Assembly: GCA_963977125.1 (NCBI GenBank)
Contig: CAXBNJ010000003.1
Span: forward strand, 310,001 to 374,000
Direction: 5' to 3'
DNA: 64,000 nucleotides
DNA from: UBA2705 sp963977125
GTDB lineage: Bacteria; Pseudomonadota; Alphaproteobacteria; Micavibrionales; Micavibrionaceae
Part shown: in pieces, positions 53,219 to 63,900 of the stretch
Layout: the number at the start of each line of letters is the position of its first letter
Numbering within the stretch: the stretch's first letter is position 1
The notes under the pieces: generated by a model
Database searches by the model: none
What the model saw: only the letters and a program-made list of their open reading frames with translations
Told to the model about the DNA's origin: nothing
Made by a program: the position numbers and the translations under genes

Positions 53219-54103
53219 ATGATAAAAATAACTGACTGGAAACGCCCCATTTTGTCGCGGGCTTTGCTGCTAACCTTATCACTTAGTCTGTCGCTTGTTC
53301 TTCCTGTTTTAAGCGCGCCGGCTCACGCACAATATATGCGCGAACTTAACAAGGATAAAAACACTCCAGAGCTGCCTTCTGGTCAATATAACCCCGAACA
53401 GGGGCAAGGCCAAAATGCAAATGCAGAAGGGCAATCACGCGCTCTAACTTATAATCCATATATTCCCAAAAGCGTTCAAAGCGTACCGCAAGAGCAGGCG
53501 ACTAAGAACGCTAATAATTCAACATCTGCATCATCCTCTGAGCCCAGTCAATTTGATTTAGGTAGTGCTTTACTAGAAGATTTTGCTAGAAAGTCTGTAT
53601 CAAATGGCTTGAGTTCGACAGAATTAGACCGTAGCGCGCCGCGCCGCGAAGACTTGGTAAGCTTATCAGCCTTACCGAATGACGCCATTACGTATTGCGA
53701 AGAATATGAAGCGAATAACCCCGCGACAAAGGATTTACAGGCTTATATGGAGACCTTTTTGCATGAGCGCATTAAGCCTATTAGTCAGATGAATATTATT
53801 ACGCCGAAATCATGCTTAAGAAAAGTTAATGAGATCGCAGAAACAATGCTGGTTGATTACACCGATTTTAAACGCAATGAATTGATTTTACGCGCGGGGC
53901 AAGATCCGGCCGCGATTGCGGATGCTGCACGTAAGGCTAACCGCTTGCCAGAGGCCAATACGACCTACCTTGTCTATGCGCGCTCTGAATGTACATTGTC
54001 ACGTCAATCTGCCGCTAAGTCACCGCTAGAGCTTAATAATTTGGTCGAAGCCTGCGTCCTTCAAATGCTGAAGCGTCGCATCCAACAGATTGCTGATATG
54101 TAA
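53219..54103 (+). CDS. Exported protein of unknown function
   Basis: A 294-residue protein with a signal peptide (about 1-38, ending 'SAPAHAQYM'). The next 90 residues are Gln/Asn/Ser/Pro-rich and probably disordered. The C-terminal 150 residues look helical and contain cysteines ('AITYCEEYEANNP', 'TPKSCLRKVNEI', 'ARSECTLSRQ', 'EACVLQML') that could form two disulfides. No family recognised. AAAGGA about 9 bases ahead supports the ATG. It lies between mlaF and the PBP1A gene (63 bp before its ORF), so a periplasmic or envelope role is likely. Confidence 0.7.
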   Translation: MIKITDWKRPILSRALLLTLSLSLSLVLPVLSAPAHAQYMRELNKDKNTPELPSGQYNPEQGQGQNANAEGQSRALTYNPYIPKSVQSVPQEQATKNANNSTSASSSEPSQFDLGSALLEDFARKSVSNGLSSTELDRSAPRREDLVSLSALPNDAITYCEEYEANNPATKDLQAYMETFLHERIKPISQMNIITPKSCLRKVNEIAETMLVDYTDFKRNELILRAGQDPAAIADAARKANRLPEANTTYLVYARSECTLSRQSAAKSPLELNNLVEACVLQMLKRRIQQIADM

Positions 54104-54184
54104 GAATATTCGCAATATAAAGAAACATCTATTTTAAGCAAAATATCGGCTCACTCTGTAAAAGGTTTGTATCATAAAGTGAAT

Positions 54185-56644
54185 ATGCGTTGGTTATCTA
54201 CACTGTTATTATTCTTGCTCTCAACGGGCTTTATTTTCGCAATATTGGGCATTGTTACGATCGTTTCAGTGGTGAGCTATTACTCACGCGATTTGCCAAA
54301 TCATAATACATTGAAGGATTACCGCCCTGCTGTTGTGACGCGTGTTCATGCGGGGGACGGACGTATCCTTGGTGAATTTGCACAAGAGCGCCGTATTTTT
54401 ATGCCGATTGAAGAAATACCGTTATTGGTACGTAATGCTTTTATTGCGGCAGAAGATCAGAATTTTTATACGCATGGCGGTGTTGATTATTTTGCTATTC
54501 TGCGCGCGGCAATAGGTAACGTCCAGAGCATGGGCACCGGCCAACGCTTAAAGGGGGCCTCGACAATTACCCAGCAAGTGGCCAAGAATTTCTTCTTAAC
54601 GGGTGAAGTAAAGTTTGAACGTAAAATCAAGGAAGCAATACTGGCCTTTCGCATTGAGAAATTTTTAACTAAAGATCAATTATTAGAGCTTTACCTTAAT
54701 GAGATATTCCTCGGCGCACGCTCTTATGGCGTAGCTGCTGCGGCTTTGAACTATTTTAACAAGCCGCTTGACGCGATAACTATTGAAGAAGCTGCTTATT
54801 TGGCTGCGCTTCCTAAAGCGCCGAATAACTACCACCCCATAAAAGATCATGAAGCCGCCTTAATTCGCCGTAACTGGGTGATTGGCCGCATGGAAATCGA
54901 AGATTACATTACTGAAGATCAGGCTGATATCGCAAAGTTAAAACCTTTACGAATGGAAACACGTAACACAGATCATATTATATCTGCGCCGTATTTCGCC
55001 GAAGAAGTACGCCGCGAATTAATGGATAAATATGGCGAGGAAGGCCTGTATAAAGGCGGCCTTTCTGTGCGCACAAGTGTGGACCCTGAAATGCAAGATA
55101 TCGCCAGTAAAGCGCTGCGTAAGGGCTTGTTGAGTTATGATCGTCGCCATGGTTATCGCGGCCCATTAGAGAATATTGCGGTTGATCCATGGCGCGGTAA
55201 TTTGAATAAAGTAGAGGACCCTGATGGCTTGATTGCTGGCTGGGATCTCGCTGTTATACTCGAACTCAAGCGAGACCAAGCAAGCATTGGTTTTAAGAAT
55301 GGCACAAAAGGCACGATGGATCGCTCGGATGTTAAATGGGCGCGACCTTATTTGAAGGTTAATGCACAAGGCGCCGTGATTAGTGACCTGCGCAAAAGCT
55401 TTAAGTTGGGGGATGTGATTCTTGTTGAAGCGATAATCGATAAGAAAAAACCAGATACACCAACAGGAAAATATAATTTACGCCAAATACCCAAAGTAAA
55501 TGGCGGCGTAATTGCGTTGGACCCCCATACGGGACGTATTTTGGCGATGCAAGGTGGCTGGCGCTATGGCAAGAGCCAATTCAACCGCGTAACTCAAGCC
55601 AAGCGTCAAGCCGGCTCTGCCATTAAGCCGTTTGTTTATTTGGCTGCGCTTGAAAATAACTTCACGCCTGCGACCCTTATTCTTGATGCGCCGATTGTTA
55701 TTGAGGATCGTCCGGGGCATTTTTGGAAACCTGAAAACTATAGCAAAAACTTTTACGGCCTGACGCCACTACGTGTTGGCGTTGAAAAATCTAAGAATTT
55801 AATGACGGTGCGTTTAGCCGAATATATAGGCATGGACAGGGTTGTCTCTTATGTTAAGGATTTCGGCATTGACGATAATATGCAGCCTTTATTGTCTTCG
55901 GCCTTGGGCGCGGGGGAAACCACATTATATGATATCTCAGCCGCATATGCGAAGCTGGTTAATGGCGGTAAAGATATATCTCCGACCTTTATTGACCGTA
56001 TCCAAGATCGCTATGGTAAGACAATATTCCGCCATGATCAGCGTCCTTGTGGCGATTGTGGCTCATTAATGCGCTGGTCGAAACAAAGCGTTCCACAAAT
56101 ACCAGACCTACGTGCACAAATTGCTGATGAGCGCCATGTTTACCAAATGGTCTCTATTCTCAATGGCGTGGTTGAACGCGGCACTGGGGTGCGTTTACGC
56201 TCTCTCAATCGCCCGCTTGGGGGTAAGACAGGTACAACAAACGAATCTAAAGATGCTTGGTTTATTGGCTTTACGCCAGATTTGGTTGTCGGCGTTTATG
56301 TAGGTTTTGACCAGCCCATGCCTTTAGGGAAAAAAGAAACAGGCTCTTCTGTTGCTATCCCTATCTTTAAAACCTTTATGGAAGATGCGCTTGAAAACAC
56401 GCCTGCGCGCCCATTCCGCGTACCGCCCGGCGTGCGTATGGTGCGGATTAATGCCAAGACGGGGCAGCGCGCAAAATCGGGCGATGAGCATGTTATTTGG
56501 GAAGCTTTTACCAGTGGCACAGAGCCTGATGATTTCATCACAATTTTAGAAAGTGGTGGCATTCGCAAAATGTCAAAAATCCCAACGGGGAACACAGCCG
56601 ATCCAACAGCATCAGCTTCAACGGGCACAGGCGGCATATATTAA
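54185..56644 (+). CDS. mrcA: Penicillin-binding protein 1A (bifunctional peptidoglycan synthase)
   Basis: Class A PBP with one N-terminal membrane helix (about 5-35). Glycosyltransferase domain: 'AFIAAEDQNFYTHGGVDYFAILRA' with the catalytic Glu, then 'KGASTITQQVAKNFFLT' and 'RKIKEAILAFRIE'. An OB-like insert near 300-420 is typical of PBP1A. Transpeptidase domain: S-x-x-K as 'GSAIKPF', S-x-N region 'KSKNLMTVRLAEYIG', K-T-G as 'GGKTGTTNESKDAWFIGFTP'. ATG at 54185 gives a standard short tail. A TTG 18 bases upstream is possible but has AAAGG only one base away. Confidence 0.95.
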   Translation: MRWLSTLLLFLLSTGFIFAILGIVTIVSVVSYYSRDLPNHNTLKDYRPAVVTRVHAGDGRILGEFAQERRIFMPIEEIPLLVRNAFIAAEDQNFYTHGGVDYFAILRAAIGNVQSMGTGQRLKGASTITQQVAKNFFLTGEVKFERKIKEAILAFRIEKFLTKDQLLELYLNEIFLGARSYGVAAAALNYFNKPLDAITIEEAAYLAALPKAPNNYHPIKDHEAALIRRNWVIGRMEIEDYITEDQADIAKLKPLRMETRNTDHIISAPYFAEEVRRELMDKYGEEGLYKGGLSVRTSVDPEMQDIASKALRKGLLSYDRRHGYRGPLENIAVDPWRGNLNKVEDPDGLIAGWDLAVILELKRDQASIGFKNGTKGTMDRSDVKWARPYLKVNAQGAVISDLRKSFKLGDVILVEAIIDKKKPDTPTGKYNLRQIPKVNGGVIALDPHTGRILAMQGGWRYGKSQFNRVTQAKRQAGSAIKPFVYLAALENNFTPATLILDAPIVIEDRPGHFWKPENYSKNFYGLTPLRVGVEKSKNLMTVRLAEYIGMDRVVSYVKDFGIDDNMQPLLSSALGAGETTLYDISAAYAKLVNGGKDISPTFIDRIQDRYGKTIFRHDQRPCGDCGSLMRWSKQSVPQIPDLRAQIADERHVYQMVSILNGVVERGTGVRLRSLNRPLGGKTGTTNESKDAWFIGFTPDLVVGVYVGFDQPMPLGKKETGSSVAIPIFKTFMEDALENTPARPFRVPPGVRMVRINAKTGQRAKSGDEHVIWEAFTSGTEPDDFITILESGGIRKMSKIPTGNTADPTASASTGTGGIY

Positions 56645-56647
56645 ATA

Positions 56648-58072
56648 TTAAAGCGCCTTATCCATCTTACGGTAAAATGTAGACTTGGCGATGCCGAGTG
56701 ATTTGGCAGCGCGAGTAATATTGCCGTTATGATATTTAATCGCCATATGCATGGCTTTGTTTTCAATATCATCCATCGTTAAAAATTGACCAGAATCATC
56801 TACGGCATTAATGGCGTAATCAACGGTATTGCTGTCTGGGTCAAGCCCTTGAGTGCTTTTGTGCAATTTTACAGGGGCTAAGCTTGTTTGATTGGCTTCA
56901 AAGATAATATCTTCGGGTTTTATCTCGTCCCCCTCACATAAGACCAAAGCGCGATATGCAGTATTTTCCAATTCACGCACATTACCAGGCCATGAATAAG
57001 CCTGTAGTTTTTTCAAGGCTTCGTCATTAAGGCTGCTGACATGGGATTTTTCTGTTACAGAGAAACGATCTATAAAATGCTGTGCTAATGTGCCGATATC
57101 TTGCGGGCGATCAGCCAGATTAGGTAATTCAATTTTTAAGACATTAAGGCGGAAATAGAGATCTTCGCGGAATGTTCCGTCGCGCACCGCTTCCTCCAAA
57201 TTTTTATGGGTTGCAGATATTATGCGTAAATTCACAGGAACTGTACGGCCTGCGCCCACGGGTTCGACTTCTTTTTGCTGAAGGACGCGCAGCAATTTAA
57301 CTTGCGCATCAAGGGGCAAGTCACCCACTTCATCAAGGAATATCGTACCGCCCTCGGCCTCTCTAAATTTACCCGCAGCTTTATGAATAGCGCCAGTGAA
57401 AGCGCCTTGTTCATGGCCAAATAAAGTGCTCTCGACTAAGTTCTCAGGTATAGCGCCGCAGTTCACGGCAATGAAAGGTGCGCCAGCACGACTGCTTTCG
57501 CCGTGTATGGCGCGCGCAAAGACTTCTTTACCAACGCCTGTCTCGCCAGTGATTAATGTCGGGATGTCTGAAGAGGCCGCTTTACGGGATAAGGCGACAA
57601 TTTTGGCAAGTCCGCCATCATGGCCAATTAAATCTTCAAAAGCAAATGTGCCTATTTCGTGCTTTTTTAGGCGCGTGACTTCTTTTTTCAAAGTGCTAAA
57701 TTTTAAGGCGTTATTCACGGACACGATTAAGCGCTCAGCGGAGACAGGTTTAGTCATGAAATCTACAGCGCCCATTTGCATGGCGCTCACGGCATCTTTA
57801 ACATCATGCGAACCTGTCAGAATAATCACAGGTTTTGTAGGGTGTTTTTGTTGAATGCGCTCTAAGGTTTGAAAGCCATCGATTTCAGGCATACGCAAAT
57901 CAAGAATAACCAACTGAATGGATTGCTCGCGTTGGTCAGCATCAAGTATGGATAGGGCATCGCGGCCATTTTCAGCTTCGACGATTTTATAGCCAAGCTT
58001 TTTGATCAGCAGCATAGAGATTAAGCGGCGCTGTGTTTCATCGTCATCAGTAACAAGAATTTTAATCGACAT
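56648..58072 (-). CDS. NtrC-family sigma-54 response regulator
   Basis: A 474-residue regulator in three domains: a receiver (about 1-120, acidic pair D9-D10, phosphoacceptor D58 in 'LVILDLRMPEIDGF', Lys near 107), an AAA+ sigma-54 activation domain ('GETGVGKEVFARAIHGES' Walker A, intact 'GAFTGA' loop, 'GGTIFLDEVGDLPLDAQVKLLRVLQ' Walker B) and a Fis-type helix-turn-helix ('AIKYHNGNITRAAKSLGIAKSTFYRKM'). It should activate sigma-54 promoters when phosphorylated. No histidine kinase gene is adjacent, so its signal is unknown. It is followed in transcription by no other minus gene. Confidence 0.94.
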   Translation of the reverse strand: MSIKILVTDDDETQRRLISMLLIKKLGYKIVEAENGRDALSILDADQREQSIQLVILDLRMPEIDGFQTLERIQQKHPTKPVIILTGSHDVKDAVSAMQMGAVDFMTKPVSAERLIVSVNNALKFSTLKKEVTRLKKHEIGTFAFEDLIGHDGGLAKIVALSRKAASSDIPTLITGETGVGKEVFARAIHGESSRAGAPFIAVNCGAIPENLVESTLFGHEQGAFTGAIHKAAGKFREAEGGTIFLDEVGDLPLDAQVKLLRVLQQKEVEPVGAGRTVPVNLRIISATHKNLEEAVRDGTFREDLYFRLNVLKIELPNLADRPQDIGTLAQHFIDRFSVTEKSHVSSLNDEALKKLQAYSWPGNVRELENTAYRALVLCEGDEIKPEDIIFEANQTSLAPVKLHKSTQGLDPDSNTVDYAINAVDDSGQFLTMDDIENKAMHMAIKYHNGNITRAAKSLGIAKSTFYRKMDKAL

Positions 58073-58389
58073 TATAAATTTCCAATAAGGTATCGAAGGA
58101 TTAAGGGTGCACTATAGCACATATCGTCTCATATTGGGACATATAGAACCCTAATATACGAGGATGCTTATTTAAGCTGTTGTTTTTAAACAAAACTAAT
58201 TTGGCATTATATTCGCATATATAATGACATAGAGTGAAAATCAAAAATACCCTGCGTTCACACCGCTTAATGATTTTTATATCTCTATATTTTACGCTCA
58301 CACGTAATTCACACACACACACACACACGTACTCACATATTATGTCTGGCTCCCCTCTAAAGGGGCCAGACATCTCTTTTATGTACGTA
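58073..58389. other. 317-bp intergenic region with an AC microsatellite
   Basis: The region between the regulator and pheT holds an uninterrupted (AC)9 tract at 58311-58328 within a short AC/GT-rich zone, and a hairpin at 58344-58371. No gene is convincing: the one open frame crossing it has no ribosome site and runs into pheT. AT-rich sequence near 58080-58250 may contain the promoter of the regulator gene. Confidence 0.6.
58344..58371 (-). terminator. Hairpin after pheT, possible terminator
   Basis: GTCTGG (58344-58349) with CCAGAC (58366-58371), continued by CCCC/GGGG across a two-base bulge, gives a stable stem just after the pheT stop. On the minus strand it is followed by ATAATATG rather than a T-run, so termination may be weak or the hairpin may protect the mRNA end. 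Confidence 0.55.
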
Positions 58390-60807
58390 TTATGCGCGTA
58401 AGCTGGCTTGGCATTTGCTTTCAGCATTCGCAATTATTTTTTTAGATAATGCTTCAATGTCTTCATCTGTAAGCGTTTGTTCGCGGGGCTGAATAGTGAC
58501 CGTAATTGCGATCGATTTCTTGCCTTTATCTACGCCTTTGCCTTGATAGACATCAAATAGGTTAACGCCTGTAATCAGCTGCTTATCTGTGTTTGATATT
58601 GCGCGAATAAGGCTATCCGTATCTAGGTTTTCTTCAACAATAAAGGCAAAATCGCGGTTGAGCGGTTGCAGCACTTCAAGTTTAAGCAGGGCTTTTCGCG
58701 CACTGGCCTTTTTCTTAGGAACTGGGATATTATCAATAAATACTTCAAAGCCAGATGTCGCATCTTTAAAGTCAGATTTTTCAAGAACGCTTGGGTGAAT
58801 ATCACCAAAATGAGCCAGAATATTTTTGCCAAGGCGTAAAGTTGCGCTGCGCCCCGGATGGTAATAATCAGGTGCGTCGCGCGTGACTTGTGCATTCGAT
58901 GCAGGGAAGCCCAATGCACCCAGAACGTTTTCAACATCGGCTTTAATATCATAGAGATCAACATCGCGATCAGCCTCTGCGCTGCTCCAATGTTTAGAGG
59001 CTGCTTTGCCTGTGCGTATACCGGTTGCGGTTAAGGTTTGGTCTTTCTTGTACCATTTACCAAAGCTTGGACCAACTTCGAACAGAGCCACATTGCCATA
59101 GCCGCGATCTGTATTGCGTTTGGCGGCATCGATAAGGTTCGGCAGAATAGAAGGGCGCATTTGTACAAGGTCTTCACTGATTGGGCGCTGTAAGCGCAGT
59201 TCAGCGGCTTGACCTGAACGGTTAGAGCCGTAAGCCTCGGCCAAAGCTTCGCCCATAAAGGCATAGCTTATTGTTTCATTCATACCGCGCGCAGCCAGTG
59301 TTAAGCGTGATTTACGGATGCGTGCAGATTCGGTTGAATAAAACGCTTTATTGTCAGCTGCTGTGCGCGTGACCGATATAGTGGGTATTTTGTCATAGCC
59401 AATAATGCGAATAACCTCTTCGACTATATCGGCTTTGCCATCTATATCAGCGCGCCAGCTTGGCGCATCAATCGACCAGTTATCATTAACGGTGAAGCCT
59501 AAGCGACCAAGAATGGCTTTTTGTTCATCGCTATCGACCGCAAGGCCAATGATTTTTTCACAATAAGCTGGGTCATAAGCCACAGTTTTGGCAACTTTTG
59601 GTACGCTACCAGCTTGCGTGATTTCACTGGCTTCGCCGCCACATAATTCAAGAATCATCGCCGTCGCAAGATCAAGACCTTGAGCTGTGAAGTTTGGATC
59701 AATGCCGCGTTCAAAGCGGTAACGCGCATCACTATCAATTTGTAAAGCGCGGCCTGTTTTGGCTGTGCGGAATGGGTCGAAATAAGCACATTCTAAAAAT
59801 ACATTTTGCGTATCTTCTGTGCAGCCTGAAGATGTCCCGCCAACAACGCCGCCAAGAGCAAGGGCGTTTTGATCATCAGCCACGACGGTCATGAAATCAT
59901 CAAGGACATAGTCTTTATCGTTAAGGGCGCTAAGATTTTCGCCTTTTTTCGCCATGCGTATTTGCAAGTTACCTTGCAGCTTATCAGCATCAAAGACATG
60001 GAGCGGGCGGCATAGGCCAATACAGAAATAATTAGTGATATCAACTAAAGTTGATATTGGGCGCAGGCCAATGGCTTTTAGGCGCGTTTGTAGCCATTGT
60101 GGAGAAGGGCCGTTTTTAACGCCTTTAATGGTTCTGCCCATGAAATGTGAGCAGGCCACTTCATCATCAGCGGATAATGCAAATGAAATGCTAATCGGGC
60201 TACCGAAACTAGATTGTATAGACGGTGTATCAAGTGTTTTTAATGTTCCCATGCCAGCGGCGGCAAGGTCGCGCGCAACGCCATAAACGCCAGTGCAATC
60301 TGCGCGGTTAGGTGTGATCGCAATATCAATAATGGGGTCATCAAGGCCAAGTACTTCAGCGATTGGTGTGCCGATAGCCCATTTCTGGTCAAGGTCGATA
60401 ATGCCGTCATGGTCTTCGCCTAAGCATAATTCACGCTCAGAGGCCATCATGCCGTGCGATTCAACGCCGCGGATTTTGCTTTTCTTGAGTTTAATATCAA
60501 GCCCAGGAACATAAGTACCGGGCTGCGCTAAAATACCCTTCATGCCTGCGCGGGCATTCGGCGCGCCGCAAACGACTTGCAAAGGCTCTGGGTTATTCGC
60601 GGTTTTGACCATTAAAACTTGCAGGCGGTCAGCATCAGGATGGGGCGCAGCGCTGAGCACTTCGGCAACCGTAAATTCACCCAAAGCGGCGGCAGGATCT
60701 TCAATGCCTTCAAGCTCAAGCCCAATAGACGTTAATTTGTCGGTGATTTCCTTTACGGAAGCCTGCGTTTCAAGGTGGTCTTTAAGCCATGATACTGTGA
60801 ATTTCAT
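58390..60807 (-). CDS. pheT: Phenylalanyl-tRNA synthetase beta subunit
   Basis: Charges tRNA-Phe together with PheS. The 805-residue protein shows the N-terminal tRNA-binding domain ('MKFTVSWLKDHL', 'FTVAEVLSAAPHPDADRLQVLMV', 'VVCGAPNAR'), the B3/B4 region ('RDRRCDCTGVYGVARDLAAAG'-type: 'NRADCTGVYGVARDLAAAG'), the B5 domain, the catalytic-like core ('YRFERGIDPNF', 'NETISYAFMGEALAE') and a C-terminal anticodon-binding domain ('LKLEVLQPLNRDFAFIVEENL'). Length normal. No pheS lies upstream, where an RNase R-like gene is found 138 bp away. Confidence 0.96.
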   Translation of the reverse strand: MKFTVSWLKDHLETQASVKEITDKLTSIGLELEGIEDPAAALGEFTVAEVLSAAPHPDADRLQVLMVKTANNPEPLQVVCGAPNARAGMKGILAQPGTYVPGLDIKLKKSKIRGVESHGMMASERELCLGEDHDGIIDLDQKWAIGTPIAEVLGLDDPIIDIAITPNRADCTGVYGVARDLAAAGMGTLKTLDTPSIQSSFGSPISISFALSADDEVACSHFMGRTIKGVKNGPSPQWLQTRLKAIGLRPISTLVDITNYFCIGLCRPLHVFDADKLQGNLQIRMAKKGENLSALNDKDYVLDDFMTVVADDQNALALGGVVGGTSSGCTEDTQNVFLECAYFDPFRTAKTGRALQIDSDARYRFERGIDPNFTAQGLDLATAMILELCGGEASEITQAGSVPKVAKTVAYDPAYCEKIIGLAVDSDEQKAILGRLGFTVNDNWSIDAPSWRADIDGKADIVEEVIRIIGYDKIPTISVTRTAADNKAFYSTESARIRKSRLTLAARGMNETISYAFMGEALAEAYGSNRSGQAAELRLQRPISEDLVQMRPSILPNLIDAAKRNTDRGYGNVALFEVGPSFGKWYKKDQTLTATGIRTGKAASKHWSSAEADRDVDLYDIKADVENVLGALGFPASNAQVTRDAPDYYHPGRSATLRLGKNILAHFGDIHPSVLEKSDFKDATSGFEVFIDNIPVPKKKASARKALLKLEVLQPLNRDFAFIVEENLDTDSLIRAISNTDKQLITGVNLFDVYQGKGVDKGKKSIAITVTIQPREQTLTDEDIEALSKKIIANAESKCQASLRA

Positions 60808-60842
60808 TTAATCTGCGATCCTAAAAAAAGCCGTTTCATTTA

Positions 60843-60860
60843 TTCTTATGCGCATAAGAA
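60843..60860. repeat. Perfect 18-bp palindrome
   Basis: TTCTTATGCGCATAAGAA reads the same on both strands. It lies in the 138-bp spacer between the RNase R-like gene and pheT, touching the next hairpin. It may be a dimeric operator for pheT or part of a composite terminator. Confidence 0.6.
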
Positions 60861-60885
60861 ACGCGCTTATAAAATAAGCGCGTTT
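60859..60885. repeat. 12-bp inverted repeat with 3-nt loop
   Basis: AAACGCGCTTAT (60859-60870) and ATAAGCGCGTTT (60874-60885) form a perfect GC-containing stem. It shares bases with the palindrome on its left and could terminate the RNase R-like transcript or cover the pheT leader. Confidence 0.6.
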
Positions 60886-60904
60886 ACAGAGGTTTTTCAA
60901 GGGA

Positions 60905-60947
60905 AAACTACGAATTAGGCGTTAAATCGACCTAATTCGCATAGTTT
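60905..60947 (-). terminator. Terminator overlapping the end of the RNase R-like gene
   Basis: CGAATTAGG (60911-60919) pairs with CCTAATTCG (60931-60939); the flanking AAACTA (60905-60910) pairs with TAGTTT (60942-60947) past a two-base bulge. On the minus strand the stem is followed by TTTTCCC. It begins inside the stop region of the RNase R-like gene (60946). Confidence 0.65.
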
Positions 60948-63900
60948 AGGATATTTTTGGCGTTACGCTCGGTGTTGTCGGCAGTGTTTTTCTGCTGTGC
61001 GAGGTATCGGGTAACATTTGATCTGGGCTCGCAAGCTTGAAAACAGGCAAGGCTTCACCATTTGTCCCCACAGAGGGGATGGTCACGTTAATTGTGTGAC
61101 CGACGGGGAAAGTATGGCCTGAATCTTCGTTGACGAGGCTTTGCGACACGCTATCGTATTTATAAGGGCCTTTAGGCAGATCGCGTATTTTTATATAGGT
61201 TTCTAAGTTCAGCTCAGTGATGCTGATCTTTATGCCGTCTTCGGCTGAAGCACAGCATATTTTAGCTTTAATGACTTGGCCTTCAAGCTTGGCTAAATGG
61301 CGCATAACATATTGTTCACTGGCTTTTTGTGATGCATCATTGGCGCGGCGCTCTGTCATTGAACATTCTTCTAATATGCCTTGCAGCTCTTTGCTTAATT
61401 GGCCGGGCATCATACCACTGGCAAAGTTAAATTGATTTTTCAAGTTACGATGCACCAATAAATCAGGGTAGCGGCGAATAGGTGATGTGAAATGCGAGTA
61501 CCCAACAGAATCGGGGATTTGTAGACCAAAATGCCCGATATTTTCTGTGCTATATTCAGCTTTGGCCTGTAAGCGCACAATCATTTTCTTGGCGTGCTCT
61601 GGATTGGCGCATTCTTCTGCCTTGGCGATTAAGCGATTCATATTGATCTGGCTTTTATCAATGCCGTTTTGAATTTCAAGATGAGTGATAACGCCAAGCA
61701 TTTTAAGCTCTTCTAGTGCGTCTATATTGCCTGCGGATGGGTCATCATGGATACGATAAATACCGCGCTTGGCATTGCGTTGATCCATTGAGGCACACAT
61801 ATTTGCTGCAATCATTTCTTCAGCAATCAAGCAGCGCGAGGTGTTTTCTTTTATCTCGGAAAATTCTGGGCGGTCATCATCTTCAAGAACGTGGATAGAC
61901 ATTTGCGTTAGGCCAAATGTAATCGCGCCGCGCTCTTCACTCGCCGCTTTTAACGTCTCGTAGGTTTTTACCAATGGCATGATAAGGCTCTCATAAATCG
62001 GCGCTATAAGTTCATCGGCATTGCCTTCAGTCGCATTCATCACTTGGTCATAGGTTAAGCGCGCTTTAGATATCATCACGCCTTGATGTAATTGTCTTTG
62101 TAAGATGCGGCCTTTTTTATTGATCTTTATCTCATAGGCCATACATGCGCGGTGCTCATCTGGGCGTAAAGAGCATAAGCCGTTAGAAAGCTCCTCAGGC
62201 AGCATCGGCACAACCTTTTTCGGGAGGTACACGGAATTGCCACGTTTGCGGGCTTCTAAATCAAGGGCTGTGCCGGGGCGCACATAGTGAGCCACATCAG
62301 CGATAGCCACCCATAAGATGTTACCGCCTTTATTGGCAGGGTCTTCATCAGGGTAAGAAAGCACAGCGTCATCAAAGTCGCGCGCATCAGCGCCGTCAAT
62401 GGTGACGAAGGGTAAATGTGTTAAGTCTTCGCGTTTCGGATCATCTAATAAATCCGCAGGGTTAGACTGCGTAGCCACAATGGACTCAATTTCCGATTTT
62501 ACGTCATCGGGGAATTCAACAGGAATGCCGAGGCTTTTTAAAATTGCGCTTTCGACGTCTTGATCTTCAAGCAGATGCGCATATTGATCATCACCATTAA
62601 GGGCTTTGCGGAAGTCTAAATAAGGATTGCCAGAAGCCATCATCGCGGCGCTGACTTTTTTATGGGCTGTTTTACCGCGAGATTCAGCTTCATTTAGCTT
62701 TGTGAAGGTTAGGTTTAATTGCTCTTGCGCGTTTTTGTCCATAGCGCCAGATTTTAAATTAAAGATAGATTTTAAACGGCGGCCAGTAAGCAGGCTCGCA
62801 AAGTCACGTATCGGGTTTGTGAGCGGCGCATAAGCTGGGGCGGCTACCGTGAAGTGACCGACATTATCGGCTGTGAATTTAGACTGCGGCAATAAGCTGC
62901 TGATAAGCTTCTTGGTTGTTGCGGGATCTGCGCTATCACGAGATGCCGCGAATAAAGCGTTAATTTTCTCTGCTGTAATATCGGCTGGTGTTTCGATTTC
63001 GTTTGTTTTGAGTAAGCCATAATGAACTAAATCATCAATCGCCGCCTGATTGAGGCGATCAGGCTGTGGCTGGGTGCGATACACGCCATTGCCTTCAGCA
63101 TTTTGTTGGTCTTCACCTGCGCAGCGACGTGCGGCTTGCATGGCAAGGCTGATTATGCGATGCGCTGTGGCTTCTTCTGCAATTGTAGGGGCGGCCTCGG
63201 CAAGGCTATGGTCGATGGCACCGCGTGCATCAAAATCTAGTTTAAGGCTGTCATGCACAGCATTAAGTGGATCAAGCAGGTCATCTTTGATTTTGCTTGT
63301 CGCGTGATCGGCATTGCCTAAGAGGGCTTGAGCCACTTGATTATAGTTTAATTCGGCTTTAGAGCGCATAATGCCTTGGTGCATTTTATGCGAAAGCAAT
63401 TCGCCTTTTGCGCTGATCTTCATTTCATAAGCAAGGCAAGCACGGTTTTTATTGGCATCAAATGAAAGCAGGTTTTCGGCGAGCTCATGGGGGAACATCG
63501 GCACATGCATGCGCGGTAAATATAATGATGCGCCGCGCTTTAAAGCTTCGCGATCAAGCGCGCTGCCAGGGCGGATATAATGACCGACATCGGCCAAGGC
63601 TACCCATAAAACATGCCCACCAATATTGTCTTCATCGGTGTCGGCATGGGCATAGACAGCATCGTCGCGGGTTTTTGTGTATTCGCCATCAATGGTGATA
63701 AACGGTAAATCGCGCAGGTCTACGCGGTTATCGTGGCCGAGTAATTCTGTTGCATCTTGGTTTTGTGCAATAAGGCGGTCTGTCTCATCCAAAGCGTCTT
63801 GCGGGAATTGGTGCGAGATGCCCATTTGATTAAGAATATCAACGGCCAGTGTTGATTTATTGGCGGCATTTTTACTTTTGATCTTTTTATCTGTGCGGTC

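Noticed and set aside
58101..58433. 110-residue frame across the AC microsatellite
   Set aside because: Contains low-complexity V-C-V-C-V-C from the AC tract, overlaps the pheT end and has no ribosome site.
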